A DNA stretch of 64,000 nt from an uncultured Saprospiraceae bacterium (GTDB lineage Bacteria; Bacteroidota; Bacteroidia; Chitinophagales; Saprospiraceae), in contig CALLPN010000016.1 in assembly GCA_938015435.1 (NCBI GenBank), forward strand, positions 124,001 through 188,000, read 5' to 3'. The position numbers and the translations under genes were made by a program. Position 1 is the first letter of the stretch, and every line of letters starts with the position of its first letter. Under the pieces are notes generated by a model. The model saw only the letters and a program-made list of their open reading frames with translations. It did not search any database and was not told where the DNA came from. Below, one piece after another: positions 47,216 to 55,157 of the stretch.

Positions 47216-48757
47216 ATGGATTTCAAGCAACTAATATCGCACAGTAAAGAATATGGATTTATCTTCCAATCGAGTGAAATATACGATGGCCTCAGTGCTG
47301 TCTATGATTACGGTCCGATGGGAGTAGAACTTAAAAACAATATCAAGAAATATTGGTGGGATAGTATGGTTCGCCTTAATCAGAATATCGTCGGTATCGA
47401 TACTGCGATATTTATGCATCCTAATACTTGGAAAGCGAGTGGTCACGTCGATGCATTCAATGATCCATTAGTAGATAATAAAGATAGCAAGAAGAGATAT
47501 CGTGCAGATCAATTGATAGAAGGATATGTAGAAAAGATCGATATCAAGATCATGAAAGATGTTGCTAAAGCCAAAAAGAAATTTGGTGATGATTTTGACG
47601 AAGTACAATTTCGAGCTACTAATCAGCGTATCATAGATCGTCAAACTAAGATGGATGACATCATGGGCCGGATGGGAGCATTGCTTACAGCAGAAGATAT
47701 GGAAGGTCTAAAATCTCTAATCGAAGAGTTAGAAATTGCATGTCCTGAAAGTGGATCTCGCAACTGGACAGACGTAAGACAGTTCAATTTAATGTTTTCT
47801 ACACAGATGGGAAATATATCTGGTAGCGAATCTAAGTTATACTTAAGACCTGAAACGGCTCAAGGTATATTTGTAAATTTCCTTAATGTTCAGAAATCTA
47901 CTCGTCAAAAAATTCCATTTGGTGTAGCCCAGATTGGTAAGGCATTCCGTAATGAAATTGTAGCTCGTCAGTTTATCTTCCGTATGAGAGAATTTGAACA
48001 AATGGAGATGCAATATTTCGTACGTCCAGGTGAAGAGATGAAGTTTTATGAAGAATGGAAAGCTAAAAGATTAGCTTGGCATAAATCACTTGGTACTGAC
48101 GATAGCAAACTAAGATTCCATGATCATGATAAACTAGCTCATTATGCTAATGCAGCTGCTGATATAGAATTCCAATTCCCATTTGGGTTTAGAGAATTAG
48201 AAGGAATACATAGTCGTACAGATTTTGATTTGACTCAGCATCAAGAGCTTTCAGGAAAAAAACTCCAATACTTCGATCCAGTACTTAATGAGAGTTACGT
48301 GCCTTATGTAGTAGAAACATCTATCGGCTGTGATCGTATGTTCTTAGCGATGATGACTAATGCATTACAAGAAGAAACGGTACCTGACGCCGATGGAAAA
48401 GATAGTAAGAGAATAGTTCTAAAGCTTCCTGCTGCGATTGCTCCAGTGAAAGTTGCGATCTTACCATTACTTAAAAATAAAGAGCCACTCACTACATTAG
48501 CTAGTGATGTATACAGAAAATTACAATCGCACTTCAACTGTCAGTATGACGGAAAAGATGCGATCGGTAAAAGATATAGAAGACAAGATGCGATTGGTAC
48601 ACCTTATTGTGTTACTGTTGATTTTGATTCGCTAGAAGATGGTACTGTGACACTTAGAGATAGAGATACGCTACAGCAAAAAAGAATTCACATCGATGCT
48701 TTAGTTGCTGAAGTATCTGAAAGCGTAAGCATGGCTACTTTACTGGAGAAACTATAA
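47216..48757 (+). CDS. glyS: Glycyl-tRNA synthetase (alpha2 type)
   Basis: Class II synthetase charging tRNA-Gly. The start at 47216 gives DFKQLISHSKEYGFIFQSSE, the normal family N-terminus. Motif 1 is in YDYGPMGVELKNNIK, motif 2 in YLRPETAQGIFVNF and AFRNEI, motif 3 in SIGCDRMFLAMM; the anticodon-binding domain follows (VKVAILPLLKN, GKRYRRQDAIGTPYCVTVD). The insertion after motif 1 that holds DKRI-like charged helices is normal for bacterial alpha2 enzymes. 513 residues. Single-gene unit with a strong terminator. Confidence 0.97.
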   Translation: MDFKQLISHSKEYGFIFQSSEIYDGLSAVYDYGPMGVELKNNIKKYWWDSMVRLNQNIVGIDTAIFMHPNTWKASGHVDAFNDPLVDNKDSKKRYRADQLIEGYVEKIDIKIMKDVAKAKKKFGDDFDEVQFRATNQRIIDRQTKMDDIMGRMGALLTAEDMEGLKSLIEELEIACPESGSRNWTDVRQFNLMFSTQMGNISGSESKLYLRPETAQGIFVNFLNVQKSTRQKIPFGVAQIGKAFRNEIVARQFIFRMREFEQMEMQYFVRPGEEMKFYEEWKAKRLAWHKSLGTDDSKLRFHDHDKLAHYANAAADIEFQFPFGFRELEGIHSRTDFDLTQHQELSGKKLQYFDPVLNESYVPYVVETSIGCDRMFLAMMTNALQEETVPDADGKDSKRIVLKLPAAIAPVKVAILPLLKNKEPLTTLASDVYRKLQSHFNCQYDGKDAIGKRYRRQDAIGTPYCVTVDFDSLEDGTVTLRDRDTLQQKRIHIDALVAEVSESVSMATLLEKL

Positions 48758-48785
48758 AATTATATACTTATTTTGCTTAAAATAT

Positions 48786-48822
48786 AAACTGCGATGAGAC
48801 TTGATCTTATCGCAGTTTTTTT
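48786..48822 (+). terminator. Intrinsic terminator of glyS
   Basis: AAACTGCGATGAGA pairs with TCTTATCGCAGTTT (one wobble, 5-nt loop) and runs into seven T residues. Confidence 0.9.
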
Positions 48823-48941
48823 GTGCTCTCTATTCTTACTTAGAATGCAATTAATTCTAATCCCACATTCCTTGAGTTCATTAAAGAATATTTCTCCACT
48901 ACGGTCGAAATTATTTTTGAATTAAAATGCTTGATTCTTCG

Positions 48942-48963
48942 ACTCATTTCATTCGCTCAGAAT
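48942..48963. repeat. Second copy of the dispersed 22-bp sequence; rest of the gap 48823-49164 is empty
   Basis: Identical to 2423-2444 over 22 bases. Upstream context CTTGATTCTTCG and downstream AATGACATAG fit the Bacteroidota dispersed repeat that reads ATTCTGAGCGAATG on the opposite strand. No gene or promoter is clear in this gap. Confidence 0.6.
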
Positions 48964-49164
48964 GACATAGAATCGTAGAATAATAAAGTTAAAAAATGAA
49001 CTCTTATAAGTAATTAAAGGATAATATTTACTCGTCAAAAAATTATAATTTTTCCAAAACAAATATTCACTGTTCCGACTTTACTCCGAAATAGAATATA
49101 GAACTCACCCACCAAAACAATCTCAAAATATCATCTACTAGATATCACCAAATATCTATAAGTC

Positions 49165-49692
49165 ATGAAAAGAAAGAGAAAATCACCTCCAGAAATAAGT
49201 GCAGGGTCAATGGCTGATATTGCTTTTTTATTATTGATATTTTTTCTAGTGGCTACTCAGATATCACAGGACAAAGGTGTCAGAGTAATCTTACCAGAAT
49301 ATTACGATGGACCGGCAGGAGCTGCTGCGGATAACAATGTCTTGAATATTAAAATCAACAAATCGGATGAACTAATGGTCGAAGGAGAAGCGTCAAAACT
49401 TGAGGACTTAGGAGAATTAATTCCGGCATTTGTACTCAACCCTAAAGGAAGATCAGACTATCCTTCGTCGCCTCACAAAGCTATTATATCCATACAAAAT
49501 GATGTCAATACATCTTATGATGCTTATGTATACATGTATAGCGTTATACAGTCATCCTATACAAATATGAGACGTGACCTATCTAAGTCTAAATTTGGCA
49601 AAGATCTATCAGAACTAGATATGAAAGAGGCCGAAGAAATCAAAAGAATGTTACCTATGAAAGTATCAGAAGCAGAGCCCTTTGAGAGTTAA
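49165..49692 (+). CDS. ExbD/TolR-family protein 1
   Basis: 175 residues: a basic N-terminus (KRKRKSPPEISAGSMADIAF), one membrane helix (LLLIFFLVATQI, about 20-35) carrying the conserved Asp of the proton channel in SMADIAF, and a periplasmic domain with an extended linker. It should work with an ExbB/TolQ-type channel to energise outer-membrane transport or gliding machinery. A second exbD follows 84 bp later. No exbB or tonB is in the window. Confidence 0.92.
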   Translation: MKRKRKSPPEISAGSMADIAFLLLIFFLVATQISQDKGVRVILPEYYDGPAGAAADNNVLNIKINKSDELMVEGEASKLEDLGELIPAFVLNPKGRSDYPSSPHKAIISIQNDVNTSYDAYVYMYSVIQSSYTNMRRDLSKSKFGKDLSELDMKEAEEIKRMLPMKVSEAEPFES

Positions 49693-49776
49693 TCTCTTCC
49701 ATTCACTTTAAGACTTAGATGACTGAAATTATTAAACTATTTCGTCTTAATATTTATTGACCTAAATCCCTTTACT

Positions 49777-50217
49777 ATGCTAAAGAGAAAGAAAAAAGAC
49801 ATGCCTGCTGTAAGCACTGCATCTCTTCCTGATATTATATTTATGTTACTATTTTTCTTCATGGTAGTGACTGTACTCAAAAGTCACACTGTAAAGGTAA
49901 ATTTTGATTTACCAGAAGGAGTCGATTTACAAAAAGTAGTAAATAAATCACAAGAAAACCACCTGTACATAGGAAGCCTAGAAGATGGCACCATCACTAT
50001 ACAACTTAATGATGCATTTATCAATATAGATCAGATAAGAGGTGCCATGATCAAGATCAAAAACAGTTACGAACTTGGAGAAAAAGGTCAAGCTAATTTA
50101 TCGCTCAAAGTAGATAAAAATATTAAAATGGGAATCGTCTCCAAAGTGAAATTAGAATTGAGAAAAGCGGACTTCAGAAAAATTACTTATGTGTCTGTGA
50201 GAGCGGAAGAGGAATAA
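49777..50217 (+). CDS. ExbD/TolR-family protein 2
   Basis: 146 residues with the same plan: basic start (LKRKKKDMPAVSTASLPDII), membrane helix FMLLFFFMVVTVL preceded by the channel Asp in SLPDI, then a periplasmic ExbD domain (LSLKVDKNIKMGIVSKVKLELRKA). Pairs of different ExbD proteins are usual in Bacteroidota, normally downstream of exbB. It is probably co-transcribed with the gene before it. Confidence 0.92.
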   Translation: MLKRKKKDMPAVSTASLPDIIFMLLFFFMVVTVLKSHTVKVNFDLPEGVDLQKVVNKSQENHLYIGSLEDGTITIQLNDAFINIDQIRGAMIKIKNSYELGEKGQANLSLKVDKNIKMGIVSKVKLELRKADFRKITYVSVRAEEE

Positions 50218-50368
50218 ACTAATAAAATTGAAACTCCTAGATTATGAAAGAATGCAACGTACATAATCATGAATACAATTAGATCAATGGATTCTCTTAT
50301 TACCATTAAATCAAAAAGTAACTTAGTAAATTTTCAAAATTATTACTTTAACACGATTTACAATTTTC

Positions 50369-50400
50369 AGCTTACCAATCGCTGGCGCGCTTAGGAGTCT
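50369..50400. repeat. Third copy of the 32-nt dispersed element
   Basis: Reads AGCTTACCAATC...CTTAGGAGTCT on the plus strand and is the best match to the copy at 25318-25349. It lies in the convergent gap between exbD and the HMG-CoA reductase gene, 6 bp from that gene's stop codon. Confidence 0.65.
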
Positions 50401-50406
50401 GAAAAT

Positions 50407-51738
50407 CTAAGTCTGTAGGTAATCTCTTACGGCACTGAAAGAAACTAACTTGTCACTGAAATGCTCAATGGCAAATTTGATTTGTTCATCGGTAGCTTTA
50501 AGTTGGTGCAATATATTTACCAAGTGCATCTTCATATGACCTGATTGGATGCCCGTAGTAATAAGAGATCTTACAGCTGCAAAATTTTGTGCTAATCCAG
50601 TTACTGCAATTATTTTCATGAGTTCTTCCGCTGAAGGATTACCCAATAACTCTAACGATTTTTTGGCGATAGGGTGAAGATTAGTTAGTCCTCCTACAGT
50701 ACCCACGGCAAGTGGAACATCGATCCAAAAACGAAACACATTATCTTCTATAGTACAGTGAGATAAACTTTTGTATTGACCGTCTTTGGCAGCATAAGCA
50801 TGACCACATGCTTCTATGGCACGGAAATCATTTCCGGTAGCAAGTACTACTGCGTCTATACCGTTGAAGATTCCTTTATTATGTGTGGTCGCTCGATAAG
50901 GATCTATTTCAGCGATCCGTATTGCCGTCCAAAACTTATATGCTAATGCCTCTGCATCAAGATCAGATCCCATAGTTCCGAGATCAGCAATAGGGCAACT
51001 TACTTCTGCTCTTACCAAGCAATCTGGCGTAAAATTAGATAAGATGCACATAATGATCATAAGCTTATTAGCCTGATCAGATGTCGATGAATGATTCGCT
51101 ATGAAAGATTGCAAGGATTGACCAAATTGCTCTAGTACGCTATTGATAAAATTAGCACCCATACTATCACAAGTCTCGAAAGAACACTTGAGTTGATACA
51201 AGCCTTCTTCTCTATCTGTAAAATCTATAAGCTCGATATCTAATATACCACCGCCACGTTTATCCATGTTAGCAGTAATAGTCTTTGCTTCTTTAATCAA
51301 TTCGGTTTTGATCTTAGGAAATAGTTCTTTTAGTAAAATTTTCTCTCCGAACCATTTGAAATGTACTTGTCCGATCTTGACTGTACCTAGTATCGTAGTT
51401 TTGAATCCACCTCTAGTCATCCAATATTTCGCTGCCATAGAAGCTGCTGCCACTACTGAACTTTCTTCGATTACCATCGGCACTGCATATGGCTTTCCAT
51501 CTATCACAAAATTAGGTGCTACACCAAATGGCATAGGGAAATTACTAATCGTGTTTTCCGAAAACCCATCAAGAATTTTCTGCTGATCATCATCTGAATG
51601 CCAATAGCTTCGAAGTTCGTCGATAGTTGCTTGAGGATCTTTGAAGAAATTTTCAGCCATCCATTTCAGCTTACCAATTTTTGACAATTTCGAAAATCCA
51701 GAAATCGTCTTTTGATCATTTTTAGATTTGTTATCCAT
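50407..51738 (-). CDS. Class II hydroxymethylglutaryl-CoA reductase
   Basis: 443 residues. Catalytic regions of the class II type are visible: VIEESSVVAAASMAAKYW (catalytic Glu), THNKGIFNGIDAVVLATGNDFRA (Lys and Asp, read in parts), then VGGLTNLHPIAKKSLELLG and SGHMKMH (the late His). It interconverts HMG-CoA and mevalonate. In Bacteroidota with a mevalonate pathway this class acts biosynthetically. Its ATG lies one base after the stop of the isomerase gene, so the two form a tight operon transcribed from 52780. Confidence 0.94.
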   Translation of the reverse strand: MDNKSKNDQKTISGFSKLSKIGKLKWMAENFFKDPQATIDELRSYWHSDDDQQKILDGFSENTISNFPMPFGVAPNFVIDGKPYAVPMVIEESSVVAAASMAAKYWMTRGGFKTTILGTVKIGQVHFKWFGEKILLKELFPKIKTELIKEAKTITANMDKRGGGILDIELIDFTDREEGLYQLKCSFETCDSMGANFINSVLEQFGQSLQSFIANHSSTSDQANKLMIIMCILSNFTPDCLVRAEVSCPIADLGTMGSDLDAEALAYKFWTAIRIAEIDPYRATTHNKGIFNGIDAVVLATGNDFRAIEACGHAYAAKDGQYKSLSHCTIEDNVFRFWIDVPLAVGTVGGLTNLHPIAKKSLELLGNPSAEELMKIIAVTGLAQNFAAVRSLITTGIQSGHMKMHLVNILHQLKATDEQIKFAIEHFSDKLVSFSAVRDYLQT

Positions 51739-51739
51739 A

Positions 51740-52771
51740 TTATTTTCTCACGGTAAGTAACGTGTGAGCTAATCTCAGTCCTTCTACCTGAGCGTGTACA
51801 TGCTTTTGTAATTCTTCATAGCTTCCCATTGCATGTTTGAGAAATGAAGAAGCTTGACCATAAACAGAATGGCCTTTACATTTAGATATTAAATGATATC
51901 CATCCAAAAAATCTTTGACCCCTCCAGAGATAATAAGATCAGGCATATCACTAGTCTTATCTTTCATCAGTTGATTGATCATATCCACCATGTCGTTTGC
52001 CGTGTGCCCTATGTTGGCAAGCTTGGTATAGGTTTCTTTCATGGCTTCGTCCGATCTGAGTAGTTCGAGCATTGCAAAATTTGTTCCTCCACCAGCAGCA
52101 AACTCTATTCCATCTAATGGCAAATCGCATAATGCTTTTAAACTTTCATATCCCATACCCTGCCCTACTTCTTTTACTATAAGGGAGGTATCTAATTGAT
52201 CTATAGCTCTTCGGATCAAGTCGATTGGCTTAGAGTGATATCTATCCCCTTCTGGCTGCAGCCATTCCTGTAATGGATTGACATGTATGATGAGGCCATT
52301 AGCTTGTAATCTTTTTACTAACTCAACGATAGCCTCCCATTGGCCATCTTTCGAGATTTCTTCAATCTGCGCAATACCTAGATTAGCGTATAATGGCTGA
52401 TCTCCAATATGCTTACGGACATCAAAATCAGAAAAATAGGTATCGTCATGCATTAGCTTTCGACAAGAGCCTAAGCCCATTCCCATCCCAAATTCAGCAC
52501 ACGCTTTAGCCAAATTTTCATTAATTGTAGCAGCTATGCCCGTACCACCAGTCATACTAGATACCCAAATTGGATTCGTCAGTCTCTTACCGAGAAAAGT
52601 TTTTCCAATATCAAGATCTCCAGATGGATGGCCTGAAAGCATCGGCTCATAATAGAATCTTGTATCTAATTGATCACCACCAATCCTAGAGGCCTCAGCC
52701 AATTTGATATGATCCAGCTTACGTTCTGCTGCTGTCGGATCTTCTATATTTCTACTTTCGTCTCTACTCAT
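51740..52771 (-). CDS. fni: Type 2 isopentenyl-diphosphate delta-isomerase (FMN)
   Basis: FMN- and NADPH-dependent enzyme interconverting IPP and DMAPP. Motifs are ERKLDHIKLAEAS (N-terminal phosphate/FMN site), IWVSSMTGGTG, HVNPLQEWLQPEGD, LIVKEVGQGMG and EFAAGGGTNFA. 343 residues is typical of type 2, not the unrelated type 1. Paired with HMG-CoA reductase, it places the mevalonate route here. A strong promoter sits 8 bp upstream, giving a very short or absent leader. Confidence 0.95.
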   Translation of the reverse strand: MSRDESRNIEDPTAAERKLDHIKLAEASRIGGDQLDTRFYYEPMLSGHPSGDLDIGKTFLGKRLTNPIWVSSMTGGTGIAATINENLAKACAEFGMGMGLGSCRKLMHDDTYFSDFDVRKHIGDQPLYANLGIAQIEEISKDGQWEAIVELVKRLQANGLIIHVNPLQEWLQPEGDRYHSKPIDLIRRAIDQLDTSLIVKEVGQGMGYESLKALCDLPLDGIEFAAGGGTNFAMLELLRSDEAMKETYTKLANIGHTANDMVDMINQLMKDKTSDMPDLIISGGVKDFLDGYHLISKCKGHSVYGQASSFLKHAMGSYEELQKHVHAQVEGLRLAHTLLTVRK

Positions 52772-52778
52772 TAGGTAT

Positions 52779-52810
52779 CAAAGCTAAAAATTTAACCATC
52801 AATGTACAAA
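52779..52810 (-). promoter_or_regulatory. Promoter of the fni-HMG-CoA reductase operon
   Basis: Minus strand TTTG (52810-52807), 20-bp spacer, TAGCTTTG (52786-52779): a full Bacteroidota promoter. The start codon begins 7 nt after the -7 box, so the mRNA is almost leaderless. Confidence 0.7.
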
Positions 52811-53041
52811 AGAAGCTAACATAGATACATAATCGAAAGTTTAGTGCGTTATTTGCAATAGTTATATTAATGAATAGAAAATATTACTATTCATGCCAAC
52901 CTAATAGCTACATATCCCTTAGAGTATCATTACTCACAATGATATAATTATCTTAACGTAATTGCAGAAACTAATAGCTGTGCATGTTAAGTTATTATTT
53001 ATGTGGCCACCATTTTATAAAACTAATTATACTTATCCCTT

Positions 53042-54169
53042 ATGACTAGAGCATATCTATCACTAACTGCAATCTTTCTTTCTATAAGCCTTTTTGCTCA
53101 GGACAACGTAACTAAGTCTTACGAATACTTCAATGAAGCCATTGTTTTCTTTAAAGAAAAGGATTTTGACACTGCTATCAGATATTATACAAAAGCTATT
53201 GATCTCAATGCTAACTATCCAAAAGCATATTATAATAGAGCCAATTGCAAACTCAATCTTAAAGAATACGATGCTGCCGTCAAAGATTTTGAATTAGCGA
53301 TCAAGTATGATGCGAAGTTTGCTAAAGCTCATCTCTATAAAGGATATGCTCAGATGCAACTTAAAGAATACGATAAATCGCTTGTCAGCTTCGATGATGC
53401 CCTGGATATAGATCCAAAGCTAGCTAAGGCTCACCTTAACAAAGGTACGGTGATGATGAAGCAAAAAAAGTACGAGCAAGCTGTCAAATCTTTGTCTAGG
53501 TCCATATCATTCAATGATCAACAAGCTACTGCATATTACAATCGTGGCATCTGTCAGTCTAGATTAAAAAAATACAACGAAGCAATAAGAGATTACGGAA
53601 ACGCTATCGAAATCAAGCCATCAATGACTGGTGCTTATGTGGCTAGAGCCAAGGCATACCTTAAAGCTGAAAGATTTGAAGAAGCAATAGCTGATCTCAA
53701 TAAGTCAATCAAAAAGAAAGCTAACAATGCAGACTTCTATTACTACAGAGGATATGCCAAACTTGCAATCGATGATTATAATGGAGCAAACACTGATTTC
53801 GCTGCAGCACTAGAGATCAAACCAAAGCATAAAAATGCTCTTATCAACAAAGCTCTTACTAGTTTCAATATGAAGAAATACGAAGATGCTGCTAAGGAAT
53901 ATGGTGCTCTTTGTGGAATATTTCCGGAAAAAGCACTCTACCATGTTAATAGAGGTATCGCATATCTCAAGCTTGACAAATATAATCAAGCCGTTACTAG
54001 CTTTAATCATGCTATCAATGTCGATGACAAGATGCCAGAAGCATATTTCAATAGAGCGAATGCATTCTCTCAACTTGAAAGAAATGATAAAGCTTGTGAG
54101 GATATGAGAAAAGCTGGAAAGTTGGGTTACGATGCTGCCTTTGGGTATATCGGAGATCTTTGTAAATAA
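53042..54169 (+). CDS. Periplasmic or secreted TPR protein
   Basis: Signal peptide (AYLSLTAIFLSISLFAQ, residues 3-19), then about ten 34-residue TPR units, for example AKAHLYKGYAQMQLKEYDKS, AKAHLNKGTVMMKQKKYEQA and ADFYYYRGYAKLAIDDYNGA. The final unit ends ERNDKACEDMRKAGKLGYDAA, typical of Sel1/TPR lipoprotein-like ends. It probably scaffolds envelope complexes. A perfect bidirectional terminator follows. Confidence 0.9.
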   Translation: MTRAYLSLTAIFLSISLFAQDNVTKSYEYFNEAIVFFKEKDFDTAIRYYTKAIDLNANYPKAYYNRANCKLNLKEYDAAVKDFELAIKYDAKFAKAHLYKGYAQMQLKEYDKSLVSFDDALDIDPKLAKAHLNKGTVMMKQKKYEQAVKSLSRSISFNDQQATAYYNRGICQSRLKKYNEAIRDYGNAIEIKPSMTGAYVARAKAYLKAERFEEAIADLNKSIKKKANNADFYYYRGYAKLAIDDYNGANTDFAAALEIKPKHKNALINKALTSFNMKKYEDAAKEYGALCGIFPEKALYHVNRGIAYLKLDKYNQAVTSFNHAINVDDKMPEAYFNRANAFSQLERNDKACEDMRKAGKLGYDAAFGYIGDLCK

Positions 54170-54214
54170 TATTTTTGTGAAATCTTTGAGGTTTTAGAAA
54201 CTCACAGACCTAAT

Positions 54215-54253
54215 AAAAAATGGCCTTGTAATATAATTACAAGGCCATTTTTT
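54215..54253. terminator. Bidirectional intrinsic terminator
   Basis: AAAAAATGGCCTTGTAAT and ATTACAAGGCCATTTTTT form a perfect 18-bp stem with a 3-nt loop; each strand ends in a six-T run. It serves the TPR gene (+) and the Crp gene (-). Confidence 0.95.
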
Positions 54254-54269
54254 ATTTCATATAAATCAA

Positions 54270-55034
54270 TTACGCTATTTCTTCTTGTAACTTATCTAGA
54301 TCTCTTACGAGTAATCTCTTTCTATTGAATGTGATTAGTTCTTTTGTTCTAAGTTCGTTGAGCACTGTAGTAACAGTCTGACGAGATGTTGCCGTAAGGT
54401 TAGCGATCTCTTGGTGGGTTATAAACTTACGTACTACCCACTCGTACCCTACTCTTTGTCCTCTTTTCTTTACTAGGTCTAATAGATACTCTACAATACG
54501 CGAACGACTATCTTTGAATACAAGTGACTCTAATCTATTTTCCATTTCCAACACCCTTGATCCCATTACTTTCATAAAAAACATGGATATACTACTGTGT
54601 TCTTTCATCATCTTACTCATTTCATCAGAAGTAAGTACACAAGCCTTACTATCTTCCATGGCATAAGCAAAATCTCTCCTCTTCTCTTCTCCGATCATTG
54701 AAAGCTCTCCGAAAACTTCTCCAGTATTGAGTATTGCTTTAGTGATCTCTTTACCGTTATTACCCAAGGTACCAATCTTAACTCTGCCATCAACTAGAAA
54801 AAATATCTTGTCCGAACTTTGATCTGGCAGATAGATGTATTCGCCTTTTTTAAAAACCTTATGATCTTGAGAATCAGCTACTCCAGAAACTTTGTTAGGG
54901 CAAAAAATGCCAGTAACGTCTATATTTTCTAAAAACCAAAGTGATTGATCCTTCATAGCGATATTGTTTTGATTTAACGGTGAGTCGAAGTTACTATAAT
55001 TTAATGCAAGTCCCATATATATGTCTTTTATCAT
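54270..55034 (-). CDS. Crp/Fnr-family transcriptional regulator
   Basis: cNMP-binding beta-roll (KKGEYIYLPDQSSDKIFFLVD, FGELSMIGEEKRRDFAYA), a dimerisation helix, and a C-terminal winged helix (THQEIANLTATSRQTVTTVLNELRTKELITF, in parts). The Arg of the classic cAMP pocket (R-S-A) reads RRDFA, so the ligand may differ or be absent. The likely start is the internal ATG at 54956 (KDQSLWFLENIDVTGIF), which matches Bacteroidota relatives and gives 228 residues; 55034 is the longest frame. Targets are unknown. Confidence 0.92.
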   Translation of the reverse strand: MIKDIYMGLALNYSNFDSPLNQNNIAMKDQSLWFLENIDVTGIFCPNKVSGVADSQDHKVFKKGEYIYLPDQSSDKIFFLVDGRVKIGTLGNNGKEITKAILNTGEVFGELSMIGEEKRRDFAYAMEDSKACVLTSDEMSKMMKEHSSISMFFMKVMGSRVLEMENRLESLVFKDSRSRIVEYLLDLVKKRGQRVGYEWVVRKFITHQEIANLTATSRQTVTTVLNELRTKELITFNRKRLLVRDLDKLQEEIA

Positions 55035-55157
55035 CTATACGACAATTTATTAGGTATGGTTGCCTCAAGAATATTAAACAAAATACAAAAGGCATCGACT
55101 TGTACCTTTGGAGTAACAAATATCTAAAACTAAATTAAGTTTAGAATAATGGTGTTA

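Noticed and set aside
55101..55112. Plus-strand TACCTTTG upstream of the Crp gene
   Set aside because: It points into the 3' end of dnaX, has no -33 element, and no plus-strand gene follows.
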